From Cryobacterium sp. HLT2-28 (GTDB lineage: Bacteria; Actinomycetota; Actinomycetes; Actinomycetales; Microbacteriaceae), in the NCBI RefSeq assembly GCF_004402495.1, contig NZ_SOFH01000018.1:62001-126000 (forward strand): a DNA stretch of 64,000 bases, written 5' to 3'. The position numbers and the translations under genes are program-made. This document shows, piece by piece, positions 24,910 through 33,841 of this stretch. The notes beneath the pieces are model-generated. The model saw only the letters and a program-made list of their open reading frames with translations, had not been told where the DNA came from and did no database searches. Within the stretch, counting starts at the first letter, position 1. Each line of letters starts with the position of its first letter.

Positions 24910-25209
24910 CACATTCACCGTCCCCCTCCTCCAGCGCCAGACTATCTCTCGCAACGCGGGCTAGCCCGTAGGCCGGACCTCCAACGGGAACGGTCCCGCG
25001 GAGACTAGACCAGCATCGCCTACCCATGCAGAATAGTCGCGTTTGACCTGTCCGGAGAGAAGTCGCGCTCAGGTGCGTCAACTGCGACAGGCTGAGGCCC
25101 GCATTCGTGTTACGGCCGCGCAAGACAGTGGCATGGCTCTCAGCGGGCTTGGCGGCCGCTTTGTCCGAACTAGGTGGCAAAAGTCCGATCTGGACTGTCA
25201 CGCGACAGG
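24910..25209. other. Right end of the element, no gene seen
   Basis: No convincing frame on either strand. At 24962-24979 it carries a string like that flanking repeat copy B (TAGCCCGTA...GCCGGACC). Confidence 0.35.
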
Positions 25210-25255
25210 TGTGCCCCCAGGCAGATTCGAACTGCCGCCCCTGCCTCCGGAGGGC
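25210..25255. repeat. attR core inside the tRNA-Arg gene
   Basis: Identical 46 bp to 16137-16182. It overlaps the 3' half of the intact tRNA-Arg gene. Confidence 0.9.
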
Positions 25256-25283
25256 AGTGCTCTATCCCCTGAGCTATGGGGGC
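25212..25283 (-). tRNA. tRNA-Arg (anticodon CCG)
   Basis: On the minus strand GCCCCCA at the 5' end pairs with TGGGGGC at the 3' end. The D arm is GCTCAGGGGATAGAGC, the anticodon stem CTGCC/GGCAG encloses loop CTCCGGA, giving anticodon CCG, and the T arm is GGCAG-TTCGAAT-CTGCC. The discriminator base is A and CCA is not encoded. It decodes CGG arginine codons. It is the integration site of the element to its left, and the insertion keeps the tRNA intact. Confidence 0.95.
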
Positions 25284-25389
25284 CAGGGAAGACACTAGGT
25301 TATCAGCATCCTGAGGCCTGGTGGTTCGCCTCGACCGCGAACCGCCGGTCGCACGTCGCGAAAAACGAGCGACGACGGTGACTTTCCGG

Positions 25390-26019
25390 CTACTGGAGGT
25401 GCGAGAGTGCGGCCGACATGAGTTGCTCGGCGTCGCCCGGCTCGCCGAAGACGGGGGAGCTGAAAGTGACCCAGTACTTGGCAGTGAAGACCTGCGCTTC
25501 GCCGATCCCGCCCTTCGTGGTGAAGAAACCAGACACCGGCGCGGCGCCGTAGGTGGGGACGGGGTTGCTGGAGGCGATGGCCTTGTCGGTCAGTGACGTC
25601 ATCAGCACCGGGTTGGGCAGGGCCACTGAGATCTCGATGATCTCGCCGCTGGTCTGGTTGAGCAGCCCGCAGGCGAGGCCCTGGTACGAGAGCGTGGTCT
25701 TGGCTGTTGCCGACGTCGCCGTGAAGTCTGGCGCGGTGCCGTAGTTCGGGTTGAACGCGTAGACGTCGTCCGGGGTGAGCAACTCATCGCAGGTCAGCGG
25801 CACCGAGGCGCCGGCCGGGGTGGGCGTCGGTGTCGGAGTCGCCGTGGCGCTGGGGGCCGCGCTCGCCGAAGCGCTCGCTGTGCTGCTGCCCGAGGCCGAC
25901 GGTGTCGCCGCGGGGGAGCATCCGGTCAACGCCGCGAGGGCGAGGGTGCCGGTCGCGAGGACAAGGCCGGTGCGCAGGCGCCGGCTGCGGAGAAGAGAGG
26001 GCGAGAAGGTGTCAGTCAC
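25390..26019 (-). CDS. Secreted lipoprotein of unknown function
   Basis: The 209-residue protein has a signal peptide with a lipobox (LALAALTGC, lipidated Cys). A Ser/Ala/Thr/Pro-rich linker ([11 protein letters not shown]) leads to a compact domain starting [20 protein letters not shown] with two cysteines. Such DUF3558-like lipoproteins sit on the outer face of the actinobacterial membrane. It is divergent from argS, separated by 54 bp. No ligand can be named. Confidence 0.8.
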   Translation of the reverse strand: MTDTFSPSLLRSRRLRTGLVLATGTLALAALTGCSPAATPSASGSSTASASASAAPSATATPTPTPTPAGASVPLTCDELLTPDDVYAFNPNYGTAPDFTATSATAKTTLSYQGLACGLLNQTSGEIIEISVALPNPVLMTSLTDKAIASSNPVPTYGAAPVSGFFTTKGGIGEAQVFTAKYWVTFSSPVFGEPGDAEQLMSAALSHLQ

Positions 26020-26073
26020 GGGTTGACCTTACCAAGCAGGGGGTCGATAACCGGGCCGGTAAGCTTGGTTTTC

Positions 26074-27747
26074 GTGACCCCCGCCGAGCTTTCCGAATCC
26101 CTGTTCGCCCTGATCCAGCAGTTGGGCGAGCGTCGACGCCGGTCGGGAAGCGAAACCACCCTCGATCTGGCCCCCGCCGACGTCACCCTCGAGCGTCCGC
26201 GCAATCGCGACCACGGCGACTGGTCCTCCAGCATTGCGATGAAGATCGCCAAACCGCTCGGCTCCACGCCCCGGGAGATCGCCGCGCAACTCGCCGAGAG
26301 CCTCGAGGCCCTCCCCGACGTCGCCTCCGTCGAGATCGCCGGCCCCGGCTTCATCAACATCCGCCTCGAGGCCGCCGCCGCCGGCGCGCTCGCCAAGACC
26401 ATCGTCGACGCCGGACCGGTCTACGGCACCGGCCACCTCTACGACGGCATCAAGATCAACCTCGAGTTCGTCTCCGCCAACCCCACCGGCCCGATCCACA
26501 TGGGCGGGGTGCGCTGGGCGGCCGTCGGCGACAGCCTGGCCCGGGTGCTCAAGGCACAGGGTGCGGATGTCACGCGCGAGTACTACTTCAATGACCACGG
26601 ATCGCAGATCGACCGGTTCGCCCGCAGCGTGCTCGCCGCCTACCTCGGCGAGTCCACCCCTGAGGACGGCTACGGCGGCGCCTACATCGGCGACATCGCC
26701 GGCCAGGTGGTGGATGAATTCGACGGTGACATCGCGGTGCTGCCCAGGGAGGAGCAGCAGGAGGTGTTCCGGAGAATCGGTGTTGACCTCATGTTCACCG
26801 AGATCAAGGAGAAGCTGCACGGCTTCGGCGTGGACTTTGACGTGTACTTCCACGAGGATTCCCTGCATGAGTCCGGTGCCGTCAATCGCGCCATCGCCCG
26901 CCTCCGCGAGCAAGGCCACATCTTCGAATCCGACGGCGCCATCTGGCTGCGCACGACCACTTTCGGCGACGACCGCGACCGGGTCATCATCCGCTCCAAC
27001 GGCGAACCCGCCTACATCTCCGGCGACCTCGGCTATTACCTCGACAAGCGTGAACGCGGCTTCGACCAGAACCTGATCATGCTCGGCGCCGACCACCACG
27101 GCTATGTCGGCCGGATGATGGCCATGGTCGAGGCGTTCGGCGACGTGCCCGGCGTCAACCTGCAAATCCTGATCGGGCAGATGGTCAACCTGCTCAAGGG
27201 CGGCGAACCGGTGCGGATGAGCAAGCGCGCCGGCACCATCGTGACCCTCGACGACCTCGTCGACGCCGTCGGCGTGGACGCAGGCCGATACTCCCTCGTG
27301 CGCTCCTCGAGCGACTCGCAGCTGGACATCGACCTCGACCTGCTCGGCAAGCGCACCAACGAGAACCCCGTCTTCTACGTGCAGTACGCGCATGCCCGCA
27401 CCCGGTCCGTCGCCCGCAACGCGGTGGCCGCCGGCGTCGACCGCTCGGCATTCTCACCGGAGCTGCTCACGCATGACAGCGAGTCGGCCCTGCTCGGCGT
27501 GCTCCAGGAGTACCCGCGGGTCGTCGCCCAGGCCGCCGAGCTGCGGGAGCCCCACCGGATCGCCCGCTACATCGAAGAGGTCGCCGGCTACTACCACCGC
27601 TGGTACGACAACTGCCGGGTCATCCCGCTCGGCGACGAACCGGTGACCGACCTGCACCGCACCCGGCTGTGGCTGAACGACGCCACCGGCCAGGTCATCC
27701 GCAACGGCCTCGGCCTGCTCGGCGTCTCCGCCCCGGAGCGCATGTGA
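26074..27747 (+). CDS. argS: Arginyl-tRNA synthetase
   Basis: Class Ia synthetase of 557 residues that charges tRNA-Arg. Visible: N-terminal tRNA-recognition domain with PGFINIRL, the ATP-site [12 protein letters not shown] (HIGH variant), [14 protein letters not shown], and [13 protein letters not shown] (KMSKS loop). The C-terminal anticodon domain ends [16 protein letters not shown] 26074 follows a -10-like TAAGCT by about 8 bases and gives the family's normal N-terminus; the frame is open 17 codons upstream. The stop overlaps the next ATG. Confidence 0.97.
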   Translation: MTPAELSESLFALIQQLGERRRRSGSETTLDLAPADVTLERPRNRDHGDWSSSIAMKIAKPLGSTPREIAAQLAESLEALPDVASVEIAGPGFINIRLEAAAAGALAKTIVDAGPVYGTGHLYDGIKINLEFVSANPTGPIHMGGVRWAAVGDSLARVLKAQGADVTREYYFNDHGSQIDRFARSVLAAYLGESTPEDGYGGAYIGDIAGQVVDEFDGDIAVLPREEQQEVFRRIGVDLMFTEIKEKLHGFGVDFDVYFHEDSLHESGAVNRAIARLREQGHIFESDGAIWLRTTTFGDDRDRVIIRSNGEPAYISGDLGYYLDKRERGFDQNLIMLGADHHGYVGRMMAMVEAFGDVPGVNLQILIGQMVNLLKGGEPVRMSKRAGTIVTLDDLVDAVGVDAGRYSLVRSSSDSQLDIDLDLLGKRTNENPVFYVQYAHARTRSVARNAVAAGVDRSAFSPELLTHDSESALLGVLQEYPRVVAQAAELREPHRIARYIEEVAGYYHRWYDNCRVIPLGDEPVTDLHRTRLWLNDATGQVIRNGLGLLGVSAPERM

Positions 27748-28529
27748 TGGCGGACCGGGCGGCACGAACGCGCCGTCGCCGCGGGATGAGCGTGATCGTC
27801 ATCGGCAGCCTCACGGTGCTGGGGCTGATCGCCGCGTTCTTCATCGTCGACGCGGGAGCCCGCAGCTACGCCGAGGGGCGGGTCAAGCAGGAGATCGCCG
27901 ACAACCTCCCCGACACCGTCACCGGTGACGTCAGCGTCTCCATCGGCGGCATCTCTGTGATCGCCCAGTACCTCTCCGGCAGTTTCGACCGGGTCGCACT
28001 GACCGCGCCGACCCTCTCCGTCGACGGCGTGGCGGCATCCGTTCGGGTCGTGGCCACGCAGGTGCCGGTCGACCAGGGCAAGCCCGTCGGCGACGTTCGC
28101 GGCGTCGTCGACCTGGACCAGGCTTCGCTGAACACCCTGCTGCGCAGCTCGCTGGCCGCGGATGCGCCCGACGCCAAACTCATGCTGGGTGACGGGGAGG
28201 TGCGTTACACCGGCAGCCTTTCCGTGCTCGGGTTCCCCGTCGGCTACGAGGCCACCGCCACCCCGACCGCCGTCGCCGACTCGCTGCTCTTCACGCCGAC
28301 AAGCGCGAAGGTCACCACCGGCTCCGGAAGCGTCGACGCGGGCGAGCTCCTGCCGCTGATCGTCGGCCAGCAGCCGGTCAGGGTTTGCGTGGCGAAGTAC
28401 CTGCCGGAAGGTGTCAGCCTGGCCCGGGTGAACGTCACGCCTGAGCGGGCGCGGATCACGCTCGAGTCCAGCAGCCTGCTGCTCACCCGCAAGTCGCTTA
28501 CCACGCTCGGCACCTGCAGCGCCGGCTGA
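27747..28529 (+). CDS. DUF2993 (LmeA-like) membrane-anchored protein
   Basis: The 260-residue protein has one N-terminal TM helix (GMSVIVIGSLTVLGLIAAFFI) followed by an extracytoplasmic DUF2993 domain rich in beta structure: VSIGGISVIAQYLSGSFDRV, then LGFPVGYEATATPT. The family includes LmeA, involved in lipomannan elongation in mycobacteria, and is thought to handle lipids at the envelope. The ATG overlaps the argS stop by one base (TGATG), so it is probably co-transcribed. Confidence 0.82.
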   Translation: MADRAARTRRRRGMSVIVIGSLTVLGLIAAFFIVDAGARSYAEGRVKQEIADNLPDTVTGDVSVSIGGISVIAQYLSGSFDRVALTAPTLSVDGVAASVRVVATQVPVDQGKPVGDVRGVVDLDQASLNTLLRSSLAADAPDAKLMLGDGEVRYTGSLSVLGFPVGYEATATPTAVADSLLFTPTSAKVTTGSGSVDAGELLPLIVGQQPVRVCVAKYLPEGVSLARVNVTPERARITLESSSLLLTRKSLTTLGTCSAG

Positions 28530-28564
28530 GCCGCTCGCAGCGGTGAATCGCGGCGTAACACCGA

Positions 28565-28594
28565 TTCGGCGCATCCAGCCGCGGTCGCTAGAAT
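28565..28594 (+). promoter_or_regulatory. Predicted promoter of the lysA-hom-thrC-thrB operon
   Basis: TTCGGC, 18 bases, TAGAAT. It leaves a leader of roughly 110 bases before lysA, in which I see no known riboswitch. Confidence 0.45.
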
Positions 28595-28709
28595 TGCCGC
28601 AGGTCCCCGCCCTCCGTGCGGCGGCATCTTCACTGGCTTCAGGGACCAACCCGGGTTCGCTCGCCACTCAGTGAGACACCCACTCGACTTTCCCGTGAGG
28701 TTTTCACCC

Positions 28710-30122
28710 GTGGCCACCAACCCGCTCGCCCCCGACTGGCTCGCCCTGCCCGACGACGCCAATGCGCTCGCCGCCGGCCTCTGGCCCGCCTCGGCCATCC
28801 GCGACGACACCGGAGAACTCGCCATCGGCGGCTGCAGCGCCGGGTCCCTGGCCGCACGGTTCGGCACTCCGCTCTACGTCGTCGACGAAACGGAGGCCCG
28901 CACCCGCGCGGCCGAGCTCCGCACCGCCTTCGAGGCTGAGTTCGCCCGCATCGGCACAAGCGTGCGCATCTACTACGCGGGCAAGGCGTTCCTCTCCACC
29001 GAGTTCGCCCGCTGGATGGTGAGCGAGGGGCTGAACATCGACATCTGCAGCGGCGGCGAACTCGCCGTGGCCCTCGCGGCCGGCACCCCGCCGCATAGGC
29101 TCGGCTTCCACGGCAACAACAAGTCCCTCGCCGAGATCGACGACGCCTGCCGGCTCGGCGTCGGCACCATCGTGATCGACTCGCCGCTCGAGATCGGCCG
29201 GGTCGCCGAAGCCGCCGCCCGGCACGGCGTCGTTCAGGCCGTGCGACTCCGGGTCAACAGTGGTGTGCACGCTCACACCCATGAGTTCCTCGCCACCTCC
29301 CACGAGGACCAGAAATTCGGCGTCGTGCTCGAGGACGCCCCCGCGCTGGTCGCCCGCATCCGCGCGGAGGCGAGCCTGCGCTTCGTCGGTCTGCACTGCC
29401 ACATCGGCTCGCAGATCTTCGGCGCCGACGGTTTCGCCGAGTCCGCGTCCCGCCTGCTGGCCGTGCACGCCGCCCTGCTCGCCGACGGCCCGGTCCCCGA
29501 ACTCAACCTCGGCGGCGGCTTCGGGATCGCCTACACCTCCGCCGACCGGCCCACCCCGGTCGCCGAACTCGCTGCCCGCCTGGCCGACATCGTGGCGGCG
29601 GAGTGCGCCGAGCGCGGCATCCCCGTGCCGGTGATCGCGTTCGAGCCCGGCCGCTACATCGCCGGTCCCGCCGGGATCACCCTCTACGAGGTGGGCACCA
29701 CCAAGGCGGTGGACGTGGCGGGCAACCCTCGCCTCTACGTCAGCGTCGACGGCGGGATGAGCGACAACGCCCGCTTCGCCCTCTACGGCGCCGACTACTC
29801 CGTGCGACTGGCCGGCCGGGTCTCCGCCGCGGAACCCGTGCTCGTGCGCATCGCCGGCAAGCACTGCGAGAGCGGCGACATCGTTGTCGACGCCGACTAC
29901 CTCCCCGGCGACGTCGCACCGGGCGACCTCGTCGCCGTGGCCGCGACCGGCGCCTACTGCTGGTCCCTGGCCAGCAACTACAACTTCGTCGGCCGCCCGG
30001 CAGTGGTCGCCGTGCGTGACGGCCAGGCGCGGCTGCTGGTGCGCGGCGAGACCATCGCCGACCTGCTGGCGCGCGATGCCGGGGTCTCGACCACCGATCA
30101 ACCGAAGGAATCCGTCCGATGA
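28710..30122 (+). CDS. lysA: Diaminopimelate decarboxylase
   Basis: PLP-dependent fold-type III decarboxylase, 470 residues, that makes L-lysine from meso-DAP. Motifs: IYYAGKAFLSTEFARW with the PLP Lys, RVNSGVHAHTHEF, GLHCHIGSQI, LGGGFGIAY, EPGRYIAGPAG and the C-terminal GAYCWSLASNYN. GTG 28710, with GAGG about 10 bases before it, is chosen over the upstream in-frame ATG. It is the first gene of an aspartate-family operon; its stop overlaps the hom start by four bases. Confidence 0.95.
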   Translation: MATNPLAPDWLALPDDANALAAGLWPASAIRDDTGELAIGGCSAGSLAARFGTPLYVVDETEARTRAAELRTAFEAEFARIGTSVRIYYAGKAFLSTEFARWMVSEGLNIDICSGGELAVALAAGTPPHRLGFHGNNKSLAEIDDACRLGVGTIVIDSPLEIGRVAEAAARHGVVQAVRLRVNSGVHAHTHEFLATSHEDQKFGVVLEDAPALVARIRAEASLRFVGLHCHIGSQIFGADGFAESASRLLAVHAALLADGPVPELNLGGGFGIAYTSADRPTPVAELAARLADIVAAECAERGIPVPVIAFEPGRYIAGPAGITLYEVGTTKAVDVAGNPRLYVSVDGGMSDNARFALYGADYSVRLAGRVSAAEPVLVRIAGKHCESGDIVVDADYLPGDVAPGDLVAVAATGAYCWSLASNYNFVGRPAVVAVRDGQARLLVRGETIADLLARDAGVSTTDQPKESVR

Positions 30123-31456
30123 TCGAATACCGCAATCTGCGCGTCGCACTGCTGGGCGGCGGCTCCGTCGGCGCCCAGGTGGCCCGCCTCCTGCTCGAAC
30201 AGAAGGAGGAACTCGCCAACCGGGTGGGCGCGAGCCTCGAACTGGTCGGCATCCTCGTGCGCGACCTCGACGCGGAGCGCACCGTCGACCTGCCGCGGGA
30301 ACTGTTCACCACCGACGCCGAATCGCTGATCCTCGGCGCCGACGTCGTGATCGAACTGATGGGCGGCCTCGAGCCGGCGCGCAGCTACATCCTGATGGCG
30401 ATCAACTCCGGCGCGGATGTCGTCACCGCCAACAAGGCGCTGCTGGCCACGCACGGCCCCGAACTGTTCGCGGCCGCCGACCAGGTCGGCGCCCAGCTGA
30501 ACTATGAGGCCGCCGTCGCCGGCGCCATCCCGATCGTGCGCCCGCTCCGGGACAGCCTCGGCGGCGACCAGGTCAAGCGCATCCTCGGCATCGTGAACGG
30601 CACCACCAACTTCATCCTCGACCGGATGGACACCGAGGGCGACACCCTGGAGGAAGCACTCCGGCTCGCCACCGACCTCGGCTACGCCGAGGCCGACCCG
30701 ACCGCCGACATCGGCGGCTACGACGCCGCGCAGAAGGCCGCGATCCTGGCCAGTCTGGCGTTCCACACCAACGTCCCGCTCGACTCCGTGTACCGCGAGG
30801 GGATCACCGCGGTCACTCCCGCGCAGATCGAATCCGCCCGCAAGGCCGGCTACGTCGTGAAACTGCTCGCGATCTGCGAGCGGCTCGTCGACGCCGCGAC
30901 CGGCAAGGAAGGCGTCTCCGCCCGGGTCTACCCGGCGATGGTGCACCGCAGCCACCCGCTCGCCGCGGTGCACGGAGCCAACAACGCGGTCTTCGTCGAG
31001 GCGGAGGCGGCGGGAAGCCTGATGTTCTACGGGGCAGGTGCCGGGGGAGTGGAGACGGCCTCCGCGGTGCTCGGCGACCTCGTCTCGCTGGCCAGGCGCC
31101 ACATCGCCGGCGGGCCGGGGGTCGCCGCGTCCAGTCACGCCGACCTGCCCGTGTTCCCGATCGACAGCATCACCACCCGGTATGCGGTCACCCTCGAGGT
31201 CACCGACGAGCCCGGCGTGCTCGCCACGCTCGCCGGGGTGTTCAGCGACCACGGCGTCTCGCTCGCCCTGGTCGAGCAGTCGATGACGCCTGCCCAGCCG
31301 GGCACGGCCAGTCACGCGCCCGTGTCGTCCACCGCTACCCTTGTCATCGGAACGCACGAGGCGACGGAAGCGGCACTCGCCGCCACCGTGAGAGATCTCG
31401 CCGAGAACAAATTCGTCACCAATGTCGCATCCGTTTTGAGAGTTGAAGGAGTCTGA
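30119..31456 (+). CDS. hom: Homoserine dehydrogenase with ACT domain
   Basis: The 445-residue enzyme reduces aspartate semialdehyde to homoserine. It shows the NAD(P) loop VALLGGGSVGAQVARLL, VVTANKALLA, the family signature GILGIVNGTTNFILD-like segment at 30590-30630, and EADPTADIGGYDAAQKAAIL. A C-terminal ACT domain (YAVTLEVTDEPGVLATLAGV) indicates feedback control, classically by threonine. It sits between lysA and thrC with overlaps on both sides. Confidence 0.97.
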   Translation: MIEYRNLRVALLGGGSVGAQVARLLLEQKEELANRVGASLELVGILVRDLDAERTVDLPRELFTTDAESLILGADVVIELMGGLEPARSYILMAINSGADVVTANKALLATHGPELFAAADQVGAQLNYEAAVAGAIPIVRPLRDSLGGDQVKRILGIVNGTTNFILDRMDTEGDTLEEALRLATDLGYAEADPTADIGGYDAAQKAAILASLAFHTNVPLDSVYREGITAVTPAQIESARKAGYVVKLLAICERLVDAATGKEGVSARVYPAMVHRSHPLAAVHGANNAVFVEAEAAGSLMFYGAGAGGVETASAVLGDLVSLARRHIAGGPGVAASSHADLPVFPIDSITTRYAVTLEVTDEPGVLATLAGVFSDHGVSLALVEQSMTPAQPGTASHAPVSSTATLVIGTHEATEAALAATVRDLAENKFVTNVASVLRVEGV

Positions 31457-32577
31457 TGTCCAGCGAACGAGAGTCCCTGACGCAGCCGGCCGTGAAGACG
31501 CAGTCCCGGCAGTGGCGCGGAGTACTGCGTGAATACGCGGACCGCCTGAACATCACGGAAGCCACGCCCATCATCACGCTCGGCGAGGGTGGCACCCCGC
31601 TCATTCCCGCCCCCGCACTGTCCGCCCGCACCGGCGCGCAGGTCTGGGTGAAGTACGAAGGCATGAACCCGACCGGCTCCTTCAAGGACCGCGGCATGAC
31701 CATGGCCATCTCGAAGGCCATGGAGGACGGCGCCAAGGCCGTCATCTGCGCGTCCACCGGCAACACCTCCGCCTCGGCTGCCGCCTACGCGACGCACGCC
31801 GGCATCCAGGCCGTCGTGCTCGTGCCGGAAGGCAAGATCGCCATGGGCAAGCTCAGCCAGGCCATCGCGCACAACGCGCAGCTGCTGCAGGTGCAGGGCA
31901 ACTTTGACGACTGCCTCGACATCGCCCGTGACCTGTCGTCGAACTACCCGGTGCACCTGGTGAACTCGGTCAACCCCGACCGCATCGAGGGCCAGAAGAC
32001 GGCGGCGTTCGAGGTCGTCGAGGTGCTCGGTGACGCCCCCGACATCCACATCGTCCCGGTCGGCAACGCCGGCAACTACACCGCGTACACCCGCGGCTAC
32101 ACGGAAGAACTCGAGCGCGGCGCCACCACGCGGATGCCGCGGATGTTCGGCTTCCAGGCCGCCGGCAGTGCGCCGATCGTGCTCGGCCACCGGGTCGACC
32201 ACCCCGAGACCATCGCCAGCGCGATCCGGATCGGCAACCCGGCCTCCTGGGACCTCGCCCTCGCGGCGCAGAAGCTCACGAACGGCTACTTCGGTGCCAT
32301 CACCGACGAGAAGATCCTCGAGGCCTACCGCATCCTCTCCGCCGAGGTGGGCATCTTCGTCGAGCCGGCCTCCGCGATCAGCGTCGCCGGCCTGCTCGAG
32401 CGCGCCGAAGCCGGGCTCATCCCCGCCGGCGCGACCGTTGTGCTCACCGTCACCGGCCACGGCCTGAAGGACCCGCAGTGGGCCCTCCGCAGCGCGGACG
32501 GCTCCGACGTGAAGCCGACCATCGTGCCCGTCGACACCGCCGAGATCGCCAGCGTGCTGGGGCTGGTCCACAAGTGA
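31456..32577 (+). CDS. thrC: Threonine synthase
   Basis: PLP fold-type II enzyme of 373 residues converting O-phosphohomoserine to threonine. It shows YEGMNPTGSFKDRGMTMAI with the Schiff-base Lys, CASTGNTSASAAAYA, VPVGNAGNYTAYTRGY and VLTVTGHGLKDPQWAL. It overlaps the hom stop by one base (TGATG) and the thrB start by four (GTGA), giving tight coupling of the threonine pathway. Confidence 0.96.
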   Translation: MSSERESLTQPAVKTQSRQWRGVLREYADRLNITEATPIITLGEGGTPLIPAPALSARTGAQVWVKYEGMNPTGSFKDRGMTMAISKAMEDGAKAVICASTGNTSASAAAYATHAGIQAVVLVPEGKIAMGKLSQAIAHNAQLLQVQGNFDDCLDIARDLSSNYPVHLVNSVNPDRIEGQKTAAFEVVEVLGDAPDIHIVPVGNAGNYTAYTRGYTEELERGATTRMPRMFGFQAAGSAPIVLGHRVDHPETIASAIRIGNPASWDLALAAQKLTNGYFGAITDEKILEAYRILSAEVGIFVEPASAISVAGLLERAEAGLIPAGATVVLTVTGHGLKDPQWALRSADGSDVKPTIVPVDTAEIASVLGLVHK

Positions 32578-33527
32578 CCATCGCCGAGGCCGTGTCCGGC
32601 CGTTCAGTGCTCTCCGGGCGTTCCGTCACGGTGCAGGTCCCCGCGACGACGGCCAACCTCGGCCCCGGCTTCGACACTCTCGGCCTCGCCCTCGCCCACT
32701 ACGACCACCTCGACGTCGCCGTGCGCGACGGACCCGGGGTCACGGTCGAGGTGCACGGCGTGGGCGAAGGAGAGGTGCCGACCGACGAGTCCAACCTCGT
32801 CGTGCGCGCCATCATCCACACCTTTGCCGCCTACGGCCAGCCGCTTCCCGGCCTGGGGCTCGTCGCGCACAACGTCATCCCGCACGGCCGCGGCATGGGC
32901 TCCTCCGGCGCCGCCATCGTCTCCGGCATCATGGCCGCCAAGGGCCTGCTCGAGGGCATCGTCGACATCGACGCCGAGGCGCTCCTCGCCCTCGCCACGG
33001 AGATGGAGGGGCACCCGGACAACGTGGCGCCCGCCCTGTTCGGCGGCCTCACGATCGCCTGGATGACGCCGGAGGGTCCCCGGCACAAGAAGCTGATGGT
33101 GCACCGCGGCGTGAAGCCGCTCGTCTTCGTGCCGGAGCACGCCATGTCGACCGCGCTCGCCCGCAGCCTGCAGCCGGAGTCGGTGCCGCACGAGGACGCC
33201 GTCTTCAACGTGTCCCGCTCCGCCCTGCTCATCGCCGCGCTGATCCAAAGCCCCGAACTGCTGCTGGCCGCCACCGAGGACAAGCTGCACCAGAGCTACC
33301 GCGCCGCGGCCATGCCGGAGACCAACCGGTTGATCACTCTGCTCCGGGAACACGGCTTCGCGGCCGTCGTCTCCGGCGCCGGGCCCTCGATCCTCGTGCT
33401 CGCCAGCGACCCCGGCCAGCGGCTCGTCGCCGCCGAGCTCGTCGCCGCCGCGTCGGAAACGCCCTGGCAGGCACTCATGCTCGCCGTCGACTTCAAGGGA
33501 GCCACGGTCACCCGCACCGACGCCTGA
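32574..33527 (+). CDS. thrB: Homoserine kinase
   Basis: GHMP kinase of 317 residues. It shows VPATTANLGPGFDTLGLAL at the N-terminus and the ATP loop HGRGMGSSGAAIVSGI, and ends with AAVVSGAGPSILVLAS (GHMP motif 3). It phosphorylates homoserine to feed thrC. The start is GTG 32574, overlapping the thrC stop. A GC-rich hairpin follows the gene. Confidence 0.95.
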   Translation: MTIAEAVSGRSVLSGRSVTVQVPATTANLGPGFDTLGLALAHYDHLDVAVRDGPGVTVEVHGVGEGEVPTDESNLVVRAIIHTFAAYGQPLPGLGLVAHNVIPHGRGMGSSGAAIVSGIMAAKGLLEGIVDIDAEALLALATEMEGHPDNVAPALFGGLTIAWMTPEGPRHKKLMVHRGVKPLVFVPEHAMSTALARSLQPESVPHEDAVFNVSRSALLIAALIQSPELLLAATEDKLHQSYRAAAMPETNRLITLLREHGFAAVVSGAGPSILVLASDPGQRLVAAELVAAASETPWQALMLAVDFKGATVTRTDA

Positions 33528-33537
33528 GCGGGGCAGT

Positions 33538-33560
33538 CGGGCCGCCCTCGAGGCGGCCCG
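33538..33560 (+). terminator. Hairpin after thrB
   Basis: GGGCCGCC, five-base loop, GGCGGCCC, with one extra closing C-G pair. There is no T tract, so it would be a Rho-independent-like or mRNA-stabilising hairpin, as is common in actinobacteria. Confidence 0.55.
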
Positions 33561-33632
33561 GCCCCGGAAACGCCGGCCGCGAGGATGTGCCCCGGGTGGG
33601 GGCGTCTTCAGCGGCCTGACGTTCTGCTAGGG

Positions 33633-33841
33633 TTGGACTGTACCCGATGGAACCGTCTAACGAACGGATCCCTTCTCCGGTGCATTCCCTGTAACTCACT
33701 GCTATCGCCTCATCTGTGCGTAGCTGTGTGTGTTCACTCCAATCCACATCAACTCAGGATTGGACCACCCGCAGCGCGTGAGACGCTGCACACAGCTTCC
33801 CTGGCACACCTTTTTCACGCCAGGGGAAAGGACAATTTTTC
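33633..33841 (+). promoter_or_regulatory. rho promoter and long leader
   Basis: TTGGAC (33633-33638), 17 bases, TCTAAC (33656-33661) is a good SigA-type promoter. It leaves a leader of about 170 bases rich in C and U before the GTG. Rho autoregulates by premature termination in its own leader in other bacteria; a similar control here is inference. Confidence 0.55.

Larger units (their letters stand above)
16137..25255. mobile_element. Decayed integrative element at tRNA-Arg(CCG), about 9.1 kb
   Basis: A perfect 46-bp direct repeat bounds it (16137-16182 and 25210-25255). The right copy is the 3' half of an intact tRNA-Arg(CCG) gene; the left is that half alone. This is the expected product of a tyrosine integrase acting at a tRNA 3' end. 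Inside are a broken integrase, an XRE/nucleotidyltransferase pair and an RHS toxin locus. No conjugation, replication or phage structural genes are seen. It is probably immobile. Confidence 0.85.

Noticed and set aside
28595..28709. Lysine or other riboswitch in the lysA leader
   Set aside because: No conserved L-box or T-box core could be recognised in about 110 bases.
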